In this document: positions 1 to 8,552 of the stretch, piece by piece
Position numbering within the stretch: the first letter of the stretch is position 1
Layout of the letters: each line of letters starts with the position of its first letter
Assembly (NCBI RefSeq): GCF_001591605.1
Contig: NZ_BCVF01000015.1
Location: 1-64,000 of the forward strand
Origin: Bacillus badius NBRC 15713
GTDB lineage: Bacteria > Bacillota > Bacilli > Bacillales > Domibacillaceae
Direction: 5' to 3'
DNA: 64,000 bases
Notes under the pieces: model-generated
What the model saw: only the letters and a program-made list of their open reading frames with translations
What the model was told of the DNA's origin: nothing
Database searches by the model: none
Translations under genes and position numbers: made by a program

Positions 1-82
1 TGGAAAGCAACAGCCCCATTCACAAGAAAATTAAAAAGCCTGTAGACAAAATTCAATTTTCATTGAGTTTGTCTACAGACTG
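1..82. repeat. Dispersed intergenic repeat, copy A (cut by window start)
   Basis: This stretch closely resembles a second copy near 34185-34270. The two share a CAACAG block, a CACAAGAAAA block and an identical 19-base core, TTCAATTTTCATTGAGTTT. The last part forms a stem in which CTGTAGACAAA pairs with TTTGTCTACAG. The left end lies outside the window, so the true length is unknown. Repeats of this general kind are common between genes in Bacillaceae; their function is unknown. Confidence 0.6.
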
Positions 83-114
83 AGGACAGCACACATGGTG
101 TGTTGTCCTTTTTT
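83..114 (+). terminator. Rho-independent terminator of an upstream gene outside the window
   Basis: AGGACAGCACAC pairs with GTGTGTTGTCCT around a four-base loop, followed by a run of six T. It would end a plus-strand transcript entering from the left of the window. Confidence 0.75.
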
Positions 115-363
115 ATCGCAGCTCCCTCTGTACAGAAAAAAGTGATAAAGGTCATTTGGCTGCATAAAATTTAATGGCTGGCTGCAAGCGATCCGCTGGC
201 TTTCCATGGTTTTAGAGCATCCGAAAAGTGATGATGGCTAAGAAAGGAATTTTTTTGATACGAAAAGTAATATTTTTAATCTATTTGTAATAAAAGAAAA
301 AATAATGTATTATATTGGAGAAAAATAGAAAGAAAGATTAGCAGGGAGAAAAGGGATGAAAAG
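115..363. other. Intergenic stretch before the deacetylase gene
   Basis: No ORF with a ribosome-binding site is visible here. The last 100 bases are AT-rich and contain a possible -10 box (TATTAT near 309) for the following gene. I see no other structure. Confidence 0.4.
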
Positions 364-1509
364 ATGAGAAACAAATTAATGATCATGTGCAGTTTTGTAT
401 TGCTGTTGCTTTTGGTAGGCGGAGTGGAAAAGGCGTATGCATCCGAAAAAAAGAATATTTATATCGGACTTCATGACAAAATGCTGCCGTTTACTACGGG
501 AGAAGCGTTTATTATTGACAATCAGGCAGTCGCTCCAGCTGAAAAGCTGTCACGCTACTTGTATATCAAGCAAACGGTTCAGAAGGCTGATGAAGTGTAC
601 ATATTTGAAAAAAATGGCCAGCAGCTGACAGTGAACATAAAAACGAAAGAAGCATCGTTGAACGGGAAGCCTGCCGGCTCGGCGGCTATACACAAAGAAA
701 ACGGGCAATTTTACATTGGTATTCGCTGGATTGCCCAGCAGTTTGGATTCCAAGTGGACTACTTAAGCAAGAATCACACGGTGCGCCTCTATACAAAAGC
801 CGGAGCCAAGTTGTCTAACGAGGAATTCTTAAAGGCAAATCAATCATTTTTTGATCGTTTGAACAGCCCGCAGCCGGCTAAAGGGCCAATTGCCTATGTG
901 ACTTTTGACGACGGGCCAAGTCAGCAATCAGCCAGTATTTTAAATATACTTGCTTCTCATCGGGTGAAAGCGACGTTTTTCTATATAGAAGCGAATATTC
1001 ACAGATACCAGGCTGCGGCAAAGAGGGCGGCTGCTGAAGGACACTATCTTGCTCTTCACAGTGTTACTCACAAGGTAAACCCGCTCTATAATTCACCGCA
1101 AAGCTTTATGAATGAAATGGAAAAGACCAACCGCACACTGAAAAGCGTCACTGGCCGGTCCTCCGTATTGGTTCGTGCTCCGTTTGGCAGCTCTCCTTAT
1201 TTAAAACAGCCATTTTGTGATGCCATGTCAAAAAGAGGCTATCGCCTTTGGGATTGGGATATAGACAGTGAAGACTGGAGATATAACACCAGTTCAAAAG
1301 CGCGCATTCTGCAAAACATTCAAGCAGGAATTAAGATGCAAAAGAAAAGAGGGGATCAGCACGTTGTCATTTTGCTGCATGAGAAAAAAATTACAGCTGA
1401 AATGCTTCCGCAGATTCTCCAATTTTTAACGAAGGAAGGCTATCGCTTACAGACGTATGATCCATCCGCTCATGTTGTCCAAAACTTCTGGAATGACAAA
1501 CGGCTATAA
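364..1509 (+). CDS. Exported polysaccharide deacetylase (NodB/CE4 family) with N-terminal stalk domain
   Basis: This predicted 381-residue exported protein should remove acetyl groups from cell-wall glycan such as peptidoglycan or chitooligosaccharide. Residues 1-26 are a signal peptide. Residues about 30-140 resemble the copper-amine-oxidase-like N-terminal domain found on many Bacillus wall proteins. Residues about 175-370 are the NodB domain. The metal-binding motif TFDDGPS (residues 180-186), the second motif HSVTHK, RAPFGSS, DWDIDSEDW and the terminal ILLHE are all visible, so the enzyme looks intact. The second motif usually ends in HP or HD, so the K there is a small departure. The ATG at 364 follows a GGGAGAAAAGGG ribosome-binding region; an earlier ATG at 357 runs into a stop at once. 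The gene stands alone. The exact substrate cannot be read from sequence. Confidence 0.85.
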   Translation: MRNKLMIMCSFVLLLLLVGGVEKAYASEKKNIYIGLHDKMLPFTTGEAFIIDNQAVAPAEKLSRYLYIKQTVQKADEVYIFEKNGQQLTVNIKTKEASLNGKPAGSAAIHKENGQFYIGIRWIAQQFGFQVDYLSKNHTVRLYTKAGAKLSNEEFLKANQSFFDRLNSPQPAKGPIAYVTFDDGPSQQSASILNILASHRVKATFFYIEANIHRYQAAAKRAAAEGHYLALHSVTHKVNPLYNSPQSFMNEMEKTNRTLKSVTGRSSVLVRAPFGSSPYLKQPFCDAMSKRGYRLWDWDIDSEDWRYNTSSKARILQNIQAGIKMQKKRGDQHVVILLHEKKITAEMLPQILQFLTKEGYRLQTYDPSAHVVQNFWNDKRL

Positions 1510-1537
1510 GATAAAAAGGAATTTTCTGAAAATACCT

Positions 1538-1566
1538 TTGCTTTTTTAGAGAGTTTCATGTATAAT
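1538..1566 (+). promoter_or_regulatory. Sigma-A promoter of the thiC transcript
   Basis: TTGCTT (1538-1543) and TATAAT (1561-1566) are spaced by 17 bases. They lie just upstream of the TPP aptamer, so transcription would start near 1573 and run through the riboswitch. Confidence 0.7.
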
Positions 1567-1585
1567 GGAAAAAAATTGAATAGTT

Positions 1586-3627
<2,042 letters not shown>

Positions 3628-3644
3628 CTGCGGGAGGAATGTCC

Positions 3645-3812
3645 ATGAATGTCCATAAAATTGAAGAAGAGATCAATCAATTAAAAATAAAGCTTCTATT
3701 CTTGCAGAATCGCCTGCAATTCATCCAACAAAACTGTGATCATCAATTTCAAGGAAACCAATACTATGAAACTTGTGTGAAGTGCAGAAAAGTGAATGTT
3801 CTCTATTATTAA
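3645..3812 (+). CDS. Small Cys/His protein of unknown function
   Basis: A 55-codon ORF starting at ATG 3645, preceded by GGGAGGAATGTCC, lies 17 bases after thiC and runs into a strong terminator, so it is probably the last gene of the thiC transcript. The N-terminal half (KIEEEINQLKIKLLFLQNRL) looks like a short coiled coil. The C-terminal half has C31, H33, C44 and C47, with the last two in a CVKC pair, which is suggestive of a zinc-binding fold. I do not recognise the family. Support rests on the ribosome-binding site, the coding-like composition and the terminator placement. Confidence 0.6.
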   Translation: MNVHKIEEEINQLKIKLLFLQNRLQFIQQNCDHQFQGNQYYETCVKCRKVNVLYY

Positions 3813-3940
3813 ATGAGCGGCCGGAAATTTCCGGCCGCTTTGTTTGCAAAGGGGGGCCATGCTGGTGGGCAACCGCATGGCCGTTGTGCATATTATTTTT
3901 TCCGATGACAGAACAGCAACGGGACAAGTAAGCTGTTCAT
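3813..3940 (-). ncRNA. Candidate Fur-regulated small RNA (FsrA-like in style)
   Basis: A very good minus-strand promoter (TTGACA, 17 bases, TATGAT) covered by Fur-box-like sequence would start a transcript near 3940. The product contains no ORF with a ribosome-binding site. It would fold into a hairpin with arms GGCCATGC and GCATGGCC (3856-3883), followed by a run of six C, a CTTTG/CAAAG stem, and the GC-rich palindrome ending at 3817. The C-run is the kind of seed that known Bacillus iron-sparing sRNA FsrA uses against G-rich ribosome-binding sites. I infer function from layout only; I have no alignment to fsrA. Confidence 0.45.
3817..3845. terminator. Strong hairpin terminator after the small Cys/His gene
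   Basis: A perfect 22-base palindrome with GCGGCCGGAAA arms (3817-3838) is followed on the plus strand by TTTGTTT. On the minus strand the same hairpin is followed by TCATTTAATAAT, so it could also end the candidate small RNA that approaches from the right. Confidence 0.8.
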
Positions 3941-3946
3941 GCATTT

Positions 3947-3997
3947 ATCATATTCCAATTGAGAATGAATGTCAACTATAATTGATAATGATTTTCA
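3947..3997 (-). promoter_or_regulatory. Minus-strand sigma-A promoter with two Fur-box-like sites
   Basis: Read on the minus strand, TTGACA (3975-3970) and TATGAT (3952-3947) are 17 bases apart. On the plus strand, TGATAATGATTTTCA (3983-3997) matches the 7-1-7 Fur consensus TGATAATNATTATCA at 13 of 14 positions. TGAGAATGAATGTCA (3960-3974) matches at 11-12 of 14 and covers the -35 box and spacer. The arrangement predicts repression by Fur with iron. Confidence 0.65.
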
Positions 3998-4260
3998 AAT
4001 TCAAGTGAAAATTTTACGAAAGTAAAAAACTGTAAAAATAATGGGATAGAATAGAGGATATTTTTTCTTAGCAATGTATATTAACTATTTCCCGGGAAAC
4101 CGACAATAATATAGAAGAGCTGACAAGCTATTAGCGAAAGATGTATAACGAAAAATAATGCGCTTGCAATAAATAATACGGTAAAATTAGACTATAAAAA
4201 ATAGGTGCTATTAGTAGTTTATACTGATTTCTCAGTTATTCACCACGGAGGGAAAAGCGA
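3998..4260. other. AT-rich intergenic stretch upstream of the c-di-GMP riboswitch unit
   Basis: No credible gene is seen. This stretch must hold the promoter of the riboswitch transcript. TATACT at 4220-4225 is a possible -10 box, but no convincing -35 box sits 17 bases before it. Confidence 0.35.
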
Positions 4261-4341
4261 GTGAATCACACCCCTAGACAAAACAGAGCGAGAAAAGTGC
4301 AGGCCTACAAAGAAAGAGATAAAAAAGCAACCAGGTCTTGA
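4261..4341 (+). CDS. Leader ORF of 26 codons before the c-di-GMP riboswitch
   Basis: GTG at 4261 follows a near-ideal ribosome-binding site (ACGGAGGGAAAAGCGA, spacing about 8) and opens a 26-codon frame ending at TGA 4339-4341. The peptide is strongly basic (RQNRARKVQAYKERDKKATR). It lies 25-30 bases upstream of the riboswitch aptamer and must be on the same transcript as the SinI-like gene. It may be a true microprotein or a regulatory leader whose translation affects folding. Its 5' end carries ACCCCTA, which can pair with the TAGGGG ribosome-binding region of the SinI-like gene. I do not recognise the peptide. Confidence 0.5.
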   Translation: MNHTPRQNRARKVQAYKERDKKATRS

Positions 4342-4365
4342 ACAGAGCTTAAAAATAAAGAATCT

Positions 4366-4450
4366 ATGAAAAAGGCAAACTTATTGAAAGATAAGGACGC
4401 AAAGCCACAGGTCTAAGGTGAATATCACTAAGATGGCTGGGTTGCCTGTA
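4366..4450 (+). ncRNA. Cyclic di-GMP-I riboswitch (GEMM-I)
   Basis: The aptamer core is clear. GGCAA (4374-4378) pairs with TTGCC (4442-4446) as P1. TTAT and ATAA flank a GAAA tetraloop (4381-4394). The invariant GGACGCAAAGCC (4395-4406) follows. The second arm has a GCC/GGC base, GGTCTAAGG with a small GTG/CAC hairpin, and AAGATGGC, matching the tetraloop-receptor side, then GGGTTGCC. No terminator lies between the aptamer and the next start codon. The ribosome-binding site AGGGGG (4453-4458) begins only seven bases after P1, so control of translation initiation is the likelier mechanism. Confidence 0.9.
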
Positions 4451-4465
4451 TTAGGGGGTAAAGTA

Positions 4466-4600
4466 ATGCAGGAAGGTCAATTTATTGATCAGGAATGGGT
4501 AGATTTAATATGGGAGGCGAAAAAGCTAGGTATTTCAATTGAAGAGATTAAAGATTTTTTAAGTAATGGCGACTTGCTTGCAGGGCTGTTGATGCTATGA
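4466..4600 (+). CDS. SinI-family anti-repressor-like small protein
   Basis: This 44-residue protein starts at ATG 4466 behind AGGGGG with a seven-base spacer; the longer frame from 4418 begins inside the riboswitch and is not used. Residues about 7-29 (IDQEWVDLIWEAKK, then GISIEEIKDFL) match the SinI domain. In B. subtilis SinI the same helix, LDQEWVELMVEAKE...ISPEEIRKYL, binds the master biofilm regulator SinR and disables it. The C-terminus here is short and hydrophobic (LLAGLLML), unlike SinI. The direct predecessor is a c-di-GMP-I riboswitch, so the messenger would set how much anti-repressor is made. The partner SinR-type protein is not in the window. The domain match is strong; the partner and the direction of control are inferred. 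Confidence 0.8.
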   Translation: MQEGQFIDQEWVDLIWEAKKLGISIEEIKDFLSNGDLLAGLLML

Positions 4601-4717
4601 ATGGTTGAACGACTGGATAAAGGCATGGGCATGTCGCTTTTGTGATTTTGTCAGAAGAAAAGATATCGGAGCAGCGGACATTCATATAATGGGGCGATAT
4701 GTATGTTAGTGATTTAA

Positions 4718-4755
4718 GTTGTTGCTTGGAGTTTTTAGCAACAGCTTTTATTTTG
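4718..4755 (+). terminator. Terminator of the riboswitch-SinI-like unit
   Basis: GTTGTTGCT pairs with AGCAACAGC over nine base pairs (one G-U) around a ten-base loop. TTTTATTTTG follows. It lies about 120 bases after the SinI-like stop and before the fadN promoter. Confidence 0.65.
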
Positions 4756-4818
4756 TTAAGTAATATTTTATTTAAAATTGATAAAGTTTGAAAATTTTCA
4801 TTTTTCCTTCTTTACCCG

Positions 4819-4879
4819 TTGCACCAAATGGAGTGTTGAGTTATATTAGTAATATAAATAATGAATGAGTATTCATTCA
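4819..4879 (+). promoter_or_regulatory. fad operon promoter with FadR operator
   Basis: TTGCAC (4819-4824) and TATATT (4842-4847) are 17 bases apart. The operator TGAATGAGTATTCATTCA (4862-4879) fits the Bacillus FadR consensus TGAATGANTANTCATTCA. It sits at the expected transcription start, so bound FadR (TetR family) should block transcription until long-chain acyl-CoA releases it. Confidence 0.88.
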
Positions 4880-4899
4880 AAAGATGTAAGGGGGAAAAA

Positions 4900-7287
4900 A
4901 TGTTGGTTCAGCATATTCAAAAGGCCGCTGTTTTAGGATCAGGAGTAATGGGTTCAGGCATTGCTGCTCATTTGGCGAATATCGGCATCCCGACTTTATT
5001 ATTAGATATTATTCCGCGCGAGCTTACAAAAGAAGAGGAAAAAAAAGGTTTAACGCTTAACGACGCAGAGGTCCGAAATAAATTGGCTGCGCACGCGTTA
5101 AAAAGGCTATTGAAACAAAAACCTGCCCCGCTGACATCTAAAGAAAACATACAGTTGATTACAGCAGGGAACCTAGAGGACCATGCGGAGCAATTAAAAG
5201 ATGCAGATTGGATTATTGAAGTAGTAGTAGAGAATTTACAAGTAAAAAAACAGTTATTTGAAAAGGTTGAAAGATACCGCAAGCCGGGAAGCATTGTCAG
5301 CTCCAATACTTCAGGAATATCTGTCGAAGCTATGGCAGAAGGGCGGTCAGAAGAATTCCGCCGTCATTTTCTCGGCACCCACTTTTTTAATCCGCCTCGG
5401 TACTTAAAACTGCTTGAAGTAATTCCGACAAAAGACACAGATCCGCAAGTGCTCGACTATATGAAGCAATTTGGTGAGGATATACTCGGCAAAGGAGTTG
5501 TCGTCGCTAAGGATACACCCAATTTTATTGCTAATCGTATCGGCACATACGGCTTGCTGAAAACCGTTCAAGAAATGATGACTTCCGGTCTTTCCGCCGG
5601 GGAAGTAGATTCGATCACAGGCCCTTTGATCGGCCGTCCGAAAAGTGCAACATTCCGCACGCTTGATGTTGTTGGTATTGATACATTTATTCATGTGGCC
5701 AACAACGTCTACGAGCAAGTAGAAGGGGAAGAAAAGCAAGTGTTTGACGTACCGGCATTCATGAAGAAGATGCGTGATAACGGCTGGATCGGCGCAAAAA
5801 GCGGGCAGGGCTTTTTTAAGAAAGAAGGCAAGTCCATCTTGGAGATTAATCCAGAAACACTGGAATATCATGAACGAAAGAAATTGAAAGCGGCTTCAAT
5901 AGAGTTAGCGAAGCAGCAAAAAGGATTAGCAGCAACATGGAAAACGCTCATTTACAGTGAGGATCAAGCAGGGAGCTTCTTATGGAACACTATCGCGCCA
6001 GTCCTCGTTTACTCCGCTCGATTGACAGGAGAAATTGCCGATGACATAGTTTCAATCGATCAGGCCATGAAATGGGGCTTCGGCTGGGAGCAAGGTCCCT
6101 TTGAAATATGGGACGCGATCGGCCTAGAAACCTCTCTTCAAAAAATGGAAGCCAGCGGACTGGATGTGCCTGAGTGGGTGAAGGAGCTGGCGAAAAGTGA
6201 TCATCCATCTTTCTATAAAGAAGAAGACGGCGAAAGGTATTTTTATCACCAGGGAGAGTATCAAAAGGTGCCGATCAGCGAGAAAGTGATTGACTTAAAA
6301 AAGCTGAAGAAACAAGGGAAAGTTTTGAAAAAGAACAGCGGCGCCAGCTTGATTGATATCGGCGACGGAGTGGTATTGCTTGAATTTCATTCTCCGAACA
6401 ATGCCATTGGGGCGGACATCGTTCAAATGGTGAACTACGCGGTTGATGAAACGGAGAAGCATTATAAAGGTCTCGTAATTGGAAACCAGGGCAAGAATTT
6501 CTGTGTTGGCGCAAATTTAGCTATGATTTTGCTGGAGGTCCAAGATGACAACCTCTGGGAAGTTGAGATGGTTGTAAAAGGATTCCAGCAAGCGATGATG
6601 AAAGTGAAATACTGCAGCAAGCCTGTTGTCGCTGCCCCATTTGCGATGACACTGGGCGGAGGGGCGGAAGTTTGCCTTCCGGCTGCGCATATTCAAGCAA
6701 GCTCAGAAACATATATGGGACTTGTGGAAGTTGGTGTCGGACTGATTCCGGGCGGCGGCGGAAACAAAGAGCTGTATATCAGACATCTAGAGAACATGGC
6801 AAATGGTGTGCCATTTGACTTGCAGGCGGTGGCTAATCAGGTGTTTGAAAAGATTGCCATGGCAAAAACGTCGACATCTGCTGCGGAAGCAAAGGAGAAT
6901 AACTTCCTTGCAGCAGCGGATGGAATCAGTGTGAACAGTGACCACCTGCTATATGATGCCAAGCAGGCTGCCTTGTATCTTTATGAAAACAATTACCGGG
7001 CACCAAAAAGAAAGAAAGTTCCAGTTGTAGGGGAAACCGGATATGCTGCGCTGCTTTTAGGTGCTCGTTCTATGCTGAAATCGGGATTTATTTCCGAACA
7101 TGACTTTAAAATTGCGTCGAAGCTTGCCTATGTTATTGCTGGAGGAAAGTTGCCCTTTGGAACAGAGGTAGATGAAGAATATTTACTGGACCTTGAACGG
7201 GAGGCCTTTCTTAGCTTGATTGCTGAGCCGAAATCGCAGCAGCGTATGCAGCATATGCTCGTGAAAGGAAAGCCGCTGCGCAACTAA
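4900..7287 (+). CDS. fadN: 3-hydroxyacyl-CoA dehydrogenase / enoyl-CoA hydratase FadN
   Basis: FadN is the large bifunctional enzyme of long-chain fatty-acid beta-oxidation: it hydrates enoyl-CoA and oxidises 3-hydroxyacyl-CoA. The N-terminal NAD-binding fold has a clear GSGVMGSGIAAHLA loop. The dehydrogenase domains run to about residue 420. A crotonase domain follows around residues 490-700, with an oxyanion-hole block (GNQGKNFCVGANL) and the second-half motif ALGGGAE-like TLGGGAEVCL. I use ATG 4900 (795 residues) behind AAGGGGG; the reading frame that opens at 4861 starts inside the FadR operator. It is first in the fadN-fadA-fadE operon, the same order as yusL-yusK-yusJ in B. subtilis. 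Confidence 0.95.
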   Translation: MLVQHIQKAAVLGSGVMGSGIAAHLANIGIPTLLLDIIPRELTKEEEKKGLTLNDAEVRNKLAAHALKRLLKQKPAPLTSKENIQLITAGNLEDHAEQLKDADWIIEVVVENLQVKKQLFEKVERYRKPGSIVSSNTSGISVEAMAEGRSEEFRRHFLGTHFFNPPRYLKLLEVIPTKDTDPQVLDYMKQFGEDILGKGVVVAKDTPNFIANRIGTYGLLKTVQEMMTSGLSAGEVDSITGPLIGRPKSATFRTLDVVGIDTFIHVANNVYEQVEGEEKQVFDVPAFMKKMRDNGWIGAKSGQGFFKKEGKSILEINPETLEYHERKKLKAASIELAKQQKGLAATWKTLIYSEDQAGSFLWNTIAPVLVYSARLTGEIADDIVSIDQAMKWGFGWEQGPFEIWDAIGLETSLQKMEASGLDVPEWVKELAKSDHPSFYKEEDGERYFYHQGEYQKVPISEKVIDLKKLKKQGKVLKKNSGASLIDIGDGVVLLEFHSPNNAIGADIVQMVNYAVDETEKHYKGLVIGNQGKNFCVGANLAMILLEVQDDNLWEVEMVVKGFQQAMMKVKYCSKPVVAAPFAMTLGGGAEVCLPAAHIQASSETYMGLVEVGVGLIPGGGGNKELYIRHLENMANGVPFDLQAVANQVFEKIAMAKTSTSAAEAKENNFLAAADGISVNSDHLLYDAKQAALYLYENNYRAPKRKKVPVVGETGYAALLLGARSMLKSGFISEHDFKIASKLAYVIAGGKLPFGTEVDEEYLLDLEREAFLSLIAEPKSQQRMQHMLVKGKPLRN

Positions 7288-7340
7288 CAAGATGGTTTAC
7301 TGATTCCAGTACGGATGAAAAAGCAAGGGGGAGAGAGCTG

Positions 7341-8516
7341 ATGAAAGAAGCGGTAATCGTTGCCGGCGCCAGAACACCTGTCGGGCGGGCAAAGAAAGGA
7401 ACGCTCGCCACATACCGCCCGGATGATTTAGGGGCAGTGGCAGTAAAAGAAACGATCAAACGCGCCGGAAAGTATGAAGGGGAAATCGATGATTTAATCA
7501 TGGGCTGTTCGATGCCTGAAGCGGAGCAAGGCTTAAACATGGCCCGCAATATCGGGGCGCTCGCCGGTCTTTCCTGCGACGTGCCGGCCGTGACAATCAA
7601 TCGCTATTGTTCTTCCGGGCTGCAGGCTATTGCCTATGCAGCTGAACGGATCATGACCGGCCAGGCTGAAACAATTATTGCCGGCGGAGCGGAATCTATG
7701 AGTCTTGTACCGGTAATGGGCCATGTTGTTCGTCCGAATCTGCGCATTGCCGAGGAGATGCCGGAATATTACATGAGTATGGGGCATACCGCGGAAGAAG
7801 TCGCAAAAAAGTTCGGTATTACCCGTGAAGAACAAGATGCTTTCGCTGTTCGAAGCCATCAGCGGGCAGCACAAGCAATTGCCGATGGGAAATTTGCCGA
7901 TGAAATTGTCCCGGTAGAGGTAACCATGCGTCAAGTGGGAGCGGATCGCAAGTTAGTAGAAAAGACGATCCAATTCACTCAGGATGAAGGTGTTCGTCCA
8001 GGAACAAATATGGAGGTGCTTTCCAAGCTGCGTCCGGCGTTCTCAGCAAAGGGGACAGTTACCGCGGGAAACTCCTCGCAAACGAGCGACGGCGCTGCAG
8101 CGGTGATGGTCATGGAGCGGGAAAGAGCAGAGACTCTCGGGTTAAAGCCGATGGCGAAATTCCGGTCATTCGCGGTTGGCGGAGTGCCGCCGGAAATTAT
8201 GGGAGTCGGTCCGGTTGTGGCCATCCCTAAAGCCTTAAAGCTTGCAGGCCTGGAACTTTCTGATATTGGTCTCATTGAATTGAATGAAGCATTTGCCTCG
8301 CAATCGATCCAAGTGATCAGAGAGCTTGGACTAGATGAAGATAAGGTAAATGTAAATGGCGGAGCGATTGCTCTCGGCCATCCGCTTGGCTGCTCGGGAG
8401 CAAAGCTGACATTGACACTCTTGCATGAAATGAAGCGGCGCGGGGAGCAATTCGGAATGGTTTCTATGTGCATCGGCGGCGGAATGGGAGCAGCTGGCGT
8501 CTTTGAATTATTGTAA
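7341..8516 (+). CDS. fadA: Acetyl-CoA C-acyltransferase (3-ketoacyl-CoA thiolase) FadA
   Basis: This 391-residue thiolase cleaves 3-ketoacyl-CoA with CoA to give acetyl-CoA and a shortened acyl-CoA, the last step of each beta-oxidation round. The nucleophile cysteine lies in NRYCSSGLQA near residue 90. The C-terminal motifs NEAFASQ, GGAIALGHPLGCSGA and CIGGGMG carry the catalytic His and Cys. The length is typical of the family. It starts at ATG 7341 behind AGGGGGAGAGA, 53 bases after fadN, with no terminator between, so it is cotranscribed under FadR control. Confidence 0.96.
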   Translation: MKEAVIVAGARTPVGRAKKGTLATYRPDDLGAVAVKETIKRAGKYEGEIDDLIMGCSMPEAEQGLNMARNIGALAGLSCDVPAVTINRYCSSGLQAIAYAAERIMTGQAETIIAGGAESMSLVPVMGHVVRPNLRIAEEMPEYYMSMGHTAEEVAKKFGITREEQDAFAVRSHQRAAQAIADGKFADEIVPVEVTMRQVGADRKLVEKTIQFTQDEGVRPGTNMEVLSKLRPAFSAKGTVTAGNSSQTSDGAAAVMVMERERAETLGLKPMAKFRSFAVGGVPPEIMGVGPVVAIPKALKLAGLELSDIGLIELNEAFASQSIQVIRELGLDEDKVNVNGGAIALGHPLGCSGAKLTLTLLHEMKRRGEQFGMVSMCIGGGMGAAGVFELL

Positions 8517-8552
8517 ATTCAACGAATAAAAGGGAAATGGGAGGAATCTTAT

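Noticed and set aside
3696-3944. Minus-strand ORFs of 68-82 codons over the candidate sRNA
   Set aside because: Their start codons sit at or next to the predicted transcript start without ribosome-binding sites, and they run antisense through the small Cys/His gene.
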